The notes below the pieces were generated by a model, which was given only the letters and a program-made list of their open reading frames with translations, was not told the DNA's origin and made no database searches. A DNA stretch of 64,000 bases from Pinus tabuliformis (lineage: Eukaryota; Streptophyta; Pinopsida; Pinales; Pinaceae), in the NCBI GenBank assembly GCA_031772625.1, contig CM062819.1, forward strand, positions 826,768,503 to 826,832,502, written 5' to 3'. The position numbers and the translations under genes are program-made. Positions 57,417 to 64,000 of the stretch are shown piece after piece; within the stretch, counting starts at the first letter, position 1, and every line of letters starts with the position of its first letter.

Positions 57417-59611
57417 TGTTGGCATTATGATGCATGTGTTGTAATTGATGGCAAACAACTCATAGAAGATCAACTTACTTATATATATCTAGATGAATCT
57501 ACGGAAGAGATATCAGTTGACAATTCTCAGTATGACAAGTCCAAAGGGGGAGATTGTTGGAATTATGAGACAAGTGTTGTACTTGATGGCAAATCACAAA
57601 AATGATAAATTATAGTGCAACAAATTTATTTGATAAACTATAGTGCAACAAAGTTTCCTTCATGTAGAGAAAAGTTCACACACTTTTATGCAGAGAAAAG
57701 TTTATTCCATGCAGAGAAAAGTTCACGTACTTTTATGCAGAGAAAAGTTTATTCCATGTAGAGAAAAGTTCACGCACTTTTATGCAGAGAAAAGTTTATT
57801 CCATGTAGAGAAAAGTTCACGCACTTTTATGCAGAGAAAAGTTTATTCCATGTAGAGAAAAGTTCATGCACTTTTATGCAGAGAAACATTTATTTCATGT
57901 AGAGAAAAGTTCACGCACTTTTATGCAGAGAAGAGTTTATTTCATGTAGAGAAATGTTCACGCACTTTTATGCAGAGAAAAGTTTATTTCATGTAGAGAA
58001 AAGTTTACGCACTTTCATGCAGAGAAAAGTTCCCTTCATGCAAGAGAAAAGTTCACACACTTTCATGGTTGGTTCATGGTATTAGTCCAATAGTTTTTGA
58101 TCCTATGGTTTTGGTCCATGGTATTGCATCCAAAAGTGTTGATCTCATGCACTTTCATGGTTGGTTCATGGTATTAGTCCGACAGTTTTTGATCCTATGG
58201 TTTTGGTCCGTGGTATTGCATCCAAAAGTATTGATCTCACGCACTTTCATGGTTGGTTCATGGTATTAGTCCAACAGTTTTTTGTTCCTATGGTTTTGGA
58301 CCGTGGTATTGAGAAAGGACTAAGGCTATAAAAGAGTAAGGAGATCATTTGGCAAATCATCATCTGAATTATTGAATATCTGATAAAGTGCTAGATCTGG
58401 AATACTGTGATTGGGTTATGGTTCAGATCTGGATCTGAGCTAAAGAGGGATCTCACCGGTTGATGGAGAACAATATCTAAGGATAGATCGGGATCAAATG
58501 GTTTGAAATGAACTATCTCTATATATTTGATTATGCTTATTCTAGATCTGTATATTGAAAAATGATCTGAACTGGGTATAACTTAAGTTTGAAATCGCTG
58601 CAAGTCATGTTTGAATATTTATAGATCTGTACGTGGGTTGGCTTTGGTGTAAGCGCGTATATATGCAGGTTTGGTTCATTGTAGTAGCATATACAATTTG
58701 AGCTATGATATTTGAAGTCACAGGTGGTTCTGGTTGTTGATGAGTTCTAATGACAGTTTAAAGGTGTCAGTATTCTGCATATCCTGTTTGGTTGATTGTG
58801 TTTAGCTTCAGTATTGATGGATGAGAACTAATATTGGATCAGGATCATAATGACTCATATTTATGTGATCTGATGGACTAGATCTGGGTGCTAACACATA
58901 TATTATCCTTGTATATGTATTGATCTAGTGTTTGGGTGATTCAGAAGATTGATTGATTATGTGCTTCAATGATATTAATGGGTCCAGTATGAAAATTGGA
59001 TGAAACGTGGCCTTTCAGATTATGTGTTGTGCTTCAGGAGTATCCAGCTTGAAAATGTATGAAACGTGGTACCTGGAGGAGAGAAGATTGTAGGCCGGCA
59101 CCTACATACTAGTATCTTAGCTAGTACAAGAGCTAAGGGGGTGGTAGCTCCCTTCCATTAGCAGTTGAAAACTTTGGAGCATTGTAGCAGGTAGCAGCCT
59201 GCGTACTAGTAAATGGATCGGCTAGTACAAGAACTATGGGGGTTGTAGCTCTCTACAGGTAGAAGCCTGCGTACTGGTATAAGACTGCACCAGTACATAA
59301 ATATTGTAAAAGGATTTTCTTATTAAGAAGAAGATTGAGATGACTTGCAGCAGGTGGTTTTCTCCCACATTAGGTTTCCACCTTATATCATGGTGTTCAT
59401 GTGCGTGGCTTATGTGTGATGATCTGTTCTATTTTACTGCACCTGTTTACTGTTAATATGGTTGATAATGTTCTAATGCACTCATTAAGGATCAACTAAC
59501 TGAATCATAAGAAGTTGTGGAAGTAGCATATATGAATGTGAATATGGAAATGAAAAAGTTTTATTGATGTGATAATACTGATTCACCCGCCCTCTCAGTA
59601 TTATTCCAATA
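57417..59611 (+). repeat. 3' LTR of copia-C
   Basis: 2195 bp. Has the same inner start 138 bp in (57555), tandem arrays (57650-58315) and TATA box (58327). It lacks ~44 bp found at about 54107-54150 of the 5' LTR. The final CCAACA has become CCAATA. Confidence 0.9.
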
Positions 59612-59616
59612 GGTTG

Positions 59617-59823
59617 TACATAAATAAGCTACCCAAAGCAGCATTTTAGTTTTCGGCATTTGTTTTAGTTTCCTAATGTAGAGGTTGCAGTATCTGTGTT
59701 TTTTTGGTTGGTATAAGTTGTTAAGTTTTGCAATGGTTTGTGACCATATTTCCCAATGGATGAGGCACTTGGTCTACATTGTTCTTGACACCTCCAAGGA
59801 GCTGCCATACCCAATAAGGCCAA
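59617..59823 (+). other. 3' end of the element A interior
   Basis: Non-coding. It ends 'acacctccaaggagctgccatacccaataaggccaa', similar to the sequence before LTR B2 and B3, which marks it as the segment preceding an LTR. Confidence 0.65.
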
Positions 59824-61632
59824 TGTTAGTTCCAGTCTTCGCAGCCTGTCACCAGGGATCAAAATGGGCTCTTACTATGTCTGGTTTTCAGAGATGTTTT
59901 GCACATGAGTTTTAGTGAAAATCATATCCTAAGTATGTTCATCAGAATCATCTCAGAAAGATATTTCCAATGGTATATTGCACACCCGAAATTGGTTCCT
60001 GGATCAGAAGATATGATCGAAATGAATGATTGATTCTTGGTTATGCATGATGCATGTTTTCTTATAATTTTACATTGTGAAATCTTCCTTCACATTTTTC
60101 ATGGTTTATAGCTGCAAATCTAGTGAACTATGGTCAATTATGTGAGCTATAATGTGTGGAAGCATTAGTTTCAATATTATTGATTTATGAATGAGGTGAT
60201 TGGTATGATTTTTTGGGGTTTTGAGGTCATTTGCTACACATAGGGACAAGTTTACTACAAAATCAGTTTCTAAAGTAATGGACATGAATTTTACAAAAGT
60301 GAAAGAGGTTTTTGTCAATCACATACCAAATAACAAAAACCTCCTTCATTTTATGCATAGGTGTTACTATGTGGGAGATATGCAGTGAGATTTGAAGCCT
60401 ACATTAAAACAAAACAAATTTTGCATTTGTTTTACTGTTTTAGTCATAATATTTTCACACCATTTTATAACAGATGGAAAGTAATTTTGAGAAACCCAAG
60501 GATTTTTTGTCAACCACGAGAAATATAACAAAAACCTCTTTCATTTTATTCACAGGTGTCGTGAATTGGAATATTTGACTAGATTTTTACAACCTATTTT
60601 TACAGATTTAAATATTTAATGATTTCCTATTTTAGAGATTATTTTATGGCACAGATTTTGAGCAGCTGGAACCGAATTTAAAAAATTTGAGAGAGGTTTT
60701 TCTCAAAAATAACATTATATACAAAAATTTCTTTTAGTTTTGTAATAGGTGTTATGGTTAAAGAGATATGAGTTCATCTTTGACCCCTATTTTCAGAAAT
60801 TCGGTCCCTATTCTGAGCAGGGAATGCCAAATTTAACGTAACTGTTTCTATCTTTAGGGAGATGGTTGAGCTCGACTCCATTAGTCTGGGGATGAGATAA
60901 TTGTATATATTTTTTTGAATTTTAGAGTGTAAGAGGTATGAATTTTTCAGCAGAGGAAAGCTGCTATTGGACTGTGTAAAGCTTAAACCTTTATGAATAT
61001 TATTCTATTGGAGCAGTCTCTACCCTTTAGACTTAGGATCCATCATGGTGTTTAATGTGCAACATGTTTTTCTTGTAAATTCATTTCCATTCTTTGTTTT
61101 TTCTGCTAATTTCATTACATCATTCTCCAAGGGAAGTGTTAGGAATCCATCCACGCACAATGCTCCTTTCACAATGATGATGTTGTTTAATGTAGTGGTT
61201 ATCTTTTCAGAATCCATACTTTATTAGATGCTCTGTTGAGTAACCCTGCGCTTCTCTTTCTTCTAAATTTGTCACTATCGATCCATCCCTTGATTGATGC
61301 CTACAGGGCAGTGATCCTTTTCCTCTTTTCTTCTCTCATTATATCTTTAATCTAGCTGAACATTGCGCTTACTTTGCCCCAAGTTTGCCGGTAGAAACTA
61401 GCCTCGATTCCATAGCCCAATGGTCCCTTCTCTTGCTGTTTTTGACCCACAATTTTCAACCAAATCCTTGTTCTTCATAGCTAACCTAAGATTCAATTAT
61501 TTCAGCCACCCTCAGTTGGCAAAGAGAGAGCCCTCTCTAGTCTGGCAGGGCTAGATTCCAAATCAAAAGCTTGGTTGTGGTTACCTCAAAATTTCCTCTT
61601 CTCAGCCTTGAGGTTCATTCTGAGTGCTAACA
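59824..61632 (+). repeat. LTR A, second copy
   Basis: 1809 bp partner of 36928-38775, with visible substitutions and small indels. A GAGAGAG/CTCTCT inverted repeat is at 61523. It is followed by another primer site and leader rather than by flanking DNA. Confidence 0.85.
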
Positions 61633-61634
61633 TA

Positions 61635-61804
61635 TTGGTGTCGTTGTCGAGGACGAGGTGACAGTTCTTCTCCGGGAAAGATCATTCAAGTTGCAGATCT
61701 GATTGTTGATGGTGGACAATAGTCAGACACATATGAAGGCTGAAATCATCTACTTGATGACTCCATTGTTCGAAATCCCGAGTTTCAAAGTATTGATGGT
61801 GGCT
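61635..61804 (+). other. Primer-binding site and leader after the second LTR A
   Basis: TTGGTGTCGTTGTCGAGGA at 61635-61653, then a leader matching 38797-38950. It is interrupted at 61804 and resumes at 63979. Confidence 0.75.
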
Positions 61805-61985
61805 AGGGGTGATTTTAGGGGCGAATGTTCGCCCTTTGGCGAAATTAAGGGGTTTTAAATTTTTAGTGGGCGAATATTTTGTATCATAGTATATTTTTAC
61901 GAATCACCTCAAATAGCCCACCTTATTTTAAGGGAGAGGGTAAAAAAAGGTAAATTTAGCCCTTGAAATTAGGAGTTACAACCTT

Positions 61986-62640
61986 CCATTCGCCCATTTT
62001 CAAGAATAGGTTTTATTTAAGTGAATCCATTCGCTCATTTTCAAGAATAGGTTTTATTTAAGTGAATCCTATGGGCCAAAGGCCCAAATACCATATTTAT
62101 AAAAGAGGTATGGTAAATTAATAAAAATATAAATAAATGAGAGGTATGGTAAATAAATAAATAAAATTTTATATTTACTCCATAAGTCACCTTATATACA
62201 TGCAAGGGTGTAAACAAATAAAAATATAAGTAAAGTGGAGGTATGGTAAATAAATAAAACGTCTTTTTATACTTACTCAAAAGGTATGGTAAATAAGTAA
62301 AAATATAAATAAACTAGACGCATGGTAAATAAATAAAACCTCTTTTTATATTTAGTCCATAACCCTCGTTCTATTTATGAAGGCTCAAGAAAGAGGTTTT
62401 ATTTAAGTGAATCCTATGGGCCAAATATCATATTTGTAAAAGAGGTATGGTAAATTAATAAAAATATAAATAAGTGAGAGGTATGGTAAACAAATAATTT
62501 TTTTTTTATATATTTACTCCATAAGTCACCTTGTATTTATGAATGGTATGGTAAATTAATAAAAATATAAATAAACGAGAGGTATGGTAAACAAATAAAA
62601 CATTTTTTTATATTTACTCCATAAGTCACCTTATATTTAT
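61986..62640 (+). repeat. Direct repeats inside the 61805-63968 insertion
   Basis: A 41-bp unit ('ccattcgcccattttcaag...aagtgaat') is repeated at 61986 and 62027. A larger unit beginning 'gtgaatcctatgggcca' and containing 'gaggtatggtaaataaataaa' recurs through 62640. Confidence 0.75.
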
Positions 62641-63429
62641 ACTATGGGACAAATACCATGGACTAGATTGTTATTAATACCATGCAAAAAAACATTATTA
62701 ACCTTGATATTAGTATTAATAAAAATAAAAATGGCACATGGTATTGACCCATGGTATTCACCAATATGGCACATGGTATTGACCCATGGTATTCACTTGG
62801 AATGTAGCCTATTTAAATGGGGGAATTAAACCAGCATAGATCCATCTTTACTGTGGATCTACTAACCCTCGAGAGGTATCAAATATCATGATATGCAAAC
62901 TAGCATAGAGTGAAAAAATATTTGATCCGATCAAGAGTAAAAATGGATGTTGTAATTTAATGTATGTTAAACATTTTAGCTTGGTTAAAATAAAAATAAA
63001 ATAAAATCCAACTATTAATTTTATTAATTTTTATAAATTATTAATAGTAATTTTTAAGCTCCAGGTTTATGATAACCCATGGTATTGACCCATGGTATTC
63101 ATGTGAGCATAGACTATTTAAAGGGGAAATTCTATCTTAGATCCATCTTAATTCTGGGTCTACCAAGTGCTCAGAGGGATAAATAGATTTCATCCCCCTA
63201 AGAGTGGTAGATGTGGAGTTAAGATGGATATAGGTTGGTTTTTATGATAATGAAGATATTAAACAGACTTAGGAAATTATATTGTAAAAACATCTTAAGG
63301 TGAATGGTTAAAGCATAGACATTGGACAAGTATATTTGTATACTTCTGTTTTAAACTGAAACAAATCCAGGGCTAAAAGGAATGGATTGATTGCACTAGT
63401 CATCCTTCTATAACTTTCTAACTTATGCT

Positions 63430-63613
63430 GGAGTAAACAGATTGTAATTTGGGTAATTTTTCTAATTGCACACAGGAACATACTTGCGTATTGGCAGGGT
63501 GGTTACGAGGTCCCTAGAAGTGGAGTAAACAGATTGTAATTTGGGTAATTTTTCTAATTGCAAACAGGAACATAATTGTGTATTGGCAGGGTGGTTACGA
63601 CGTCCCTAGAAGT
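63430..63613 (+). repeat. 92-bp tandem duplication inside the insertion
   Basis: Two copies, from 63430 and 63522, both containing 'ggagtaaacagattgtaatt' and 'ttggcagggtggttacga', with a handful of differences. Confidence 0.88.
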
Positions 63614-64000
63614 GATGAATTTGAATTTTTCTTGGTTTTATATATAGTATTAGGTTTTTTCTCATGCTTTTTGTGAATGGCACGGGTGAATTTTATCCTA
63701 CACCCACTAGGTTATCAATATGTAATTTCGGTAATTTTGATTTCAAAAGATATTTTAAAGAAATGCAATGATTTCATTTGTGTATTCAATAAACACAAGA
63801 TTTTATAATTGAGTAAAATATTCGCCATGCCTGGTGAGAGATTCACCAAAAAATTATATATACATATCATATTATTGATAAAATCGCCTTCCATTTTTCC
63901 TATATACCATGGAGATTCGCCCATTTATTATACATGTAAATTTAGCGGGGGTTCTTAAAATTTTCCCTGATGGTGGCTCCACTGGCTAAATGAAGGACTT

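Larger units (their letters stand above)
52295..59611 (+). mobile_element. Sirevirus-like gag-only copia element (copia-C)
   Basis: 7.3 kb flanked by GGTTG at 52290-52294 and 59612-59616. The LTRs (2210 and 2195 bp) are highly similar apart from a ~44-bp deletion in the 3' copy, so the insertion is young. It has a tRNA-iMet primer site, an intact gag ORF, no pol, and a series of AGGGGGAG polypurine tracts before the 3' LTR. Multiple such tracts and a large zinc-knuckle gag are Sirevirus traits. It is non-autonomous. Confidence 0.9.
61805..63968 (+). mobile_element. Non-autonomous DNA-transposon-like insertion
   Basis: 2164 bp inserted in the element A leader. GATGGTGGCT occurs on both sides (61795-61804 and 63969-63978); with an adjacent T the duplication could be 11 bp. 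The empty-site sequence is visible at 38939-38950. Ends are AGGGG...TTCCCT, with longer, degenerate inverted similarity including 'gggcgaatatttt' inside both ends. A 9-11 bp duplication suggests a Mutator-like element; hAT (8 bp) is less likely. No transposase is present. The strand is arbitrary. Confidence 0.72.
36928..64000 (+). mobile_element. Element A: LTR-rich non-autonomous gypsy-like element, tandem, with nested insertions
   Basis: LTR (36928-38775), primer site, leader and gag-like interior (38776-39836, 52247-52294, 59617-59823), a second LTR (59824-61632), then again primer site and leader (61633-61804, resuming 63979-64000). The interior totals only about 1.3 kb and has no pol, so the LTRs are longer than the interior. 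Three insertions interrupt it. The repeated LTR-leader unit indicates a tandem arrangement; the right end is outside the window. Confidence 0.78.

Noticed and set aside
57643-57855. Open frame of repeated His/Val/Glu/Lys residues
   Set aside because: It is a translation of the ~54-bp tandem array in the LTR, not a gene.
1-64000. tRNA, rRNA or intact host genes
   Set aside because: None recognised on either strand; tRNA-like matches are only primer-binding sites.

Overview
The window looks like plant nuclear DNA, most likely from a seed plant with a very large, repeat-filled genome (a gymnosperm is my best guess, not proven). I see no intact host gene. Almost all of the 64 kb is LTR retrotransposons nested in one another, with exact target-site duplications (TSDs) at several levels. 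Host-gene sequence appears only as fragments inside a small non-autonomous retrotransposon: an S-adenosylmethionine carrier fragment, a 26S proteasome RPN5 fragment and a piece of an unnamed plant protein.

Layout. 1-2553: 3' part of a Ty1/copia element with a dead reverse transcriptase. 2554-9423: a long unrecognised, decayed coding region of roughly 1,000 codons, split at 3225-6705 by an internally deleted minus-strand Ty3/gypsy element (TSD GAGGA). 9424-10365: non-coding. 10366-28045: a large degenerate gypsy element, probably of the Tat type, with gag, RT, RNase H, integrase, an extra RNase H after the integrase, an antisense ORF, a repeat-rich 3' region and a 3' LTR. Its 5' LTR is truncated and is interrupted by a 4.85 kb minus-strand gag-only element with 182-bp LTRs (10749-15595, TSD GATCC); this inner element carries the host fragments. 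28046-29932: nothing recognised.

29933-31240: an old copia LTR, primer-binding site and gag. It is cut by a second Tat-like gypsy element (31241-36927) that has lost RT and integrase. That element is cut in turn by element A (36928 onward), a family with 1.8 kb LTRs and a short gag-like interior. Element A received three further insertions: a 12.4 kb tandem LTR-interior-LTR-interior-LTR composite of related family B (39837-52241, TSD GGCAT), a Sirevirus-like gag-only copia element (52295-59611, TSD GGTTG) with an intact gag ORF, and a non-coding DNA-transposon-like element (61805-63968, 10-11 bp duplication).

How the parts relate. Many elements here are non-autonomous: they keep LTRs, primer site, polypurine tract and often gag, but have no polymerase, so they would need enzymes from relatives elsewhere. 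Decay is dominated by C-to-T change. In-frame stops are mostly TAG where glutamine is expected, and the two family-B copies show CAG in one and TAG in the other at matching codons, as expected for heavily cytosine-methylated repeats.
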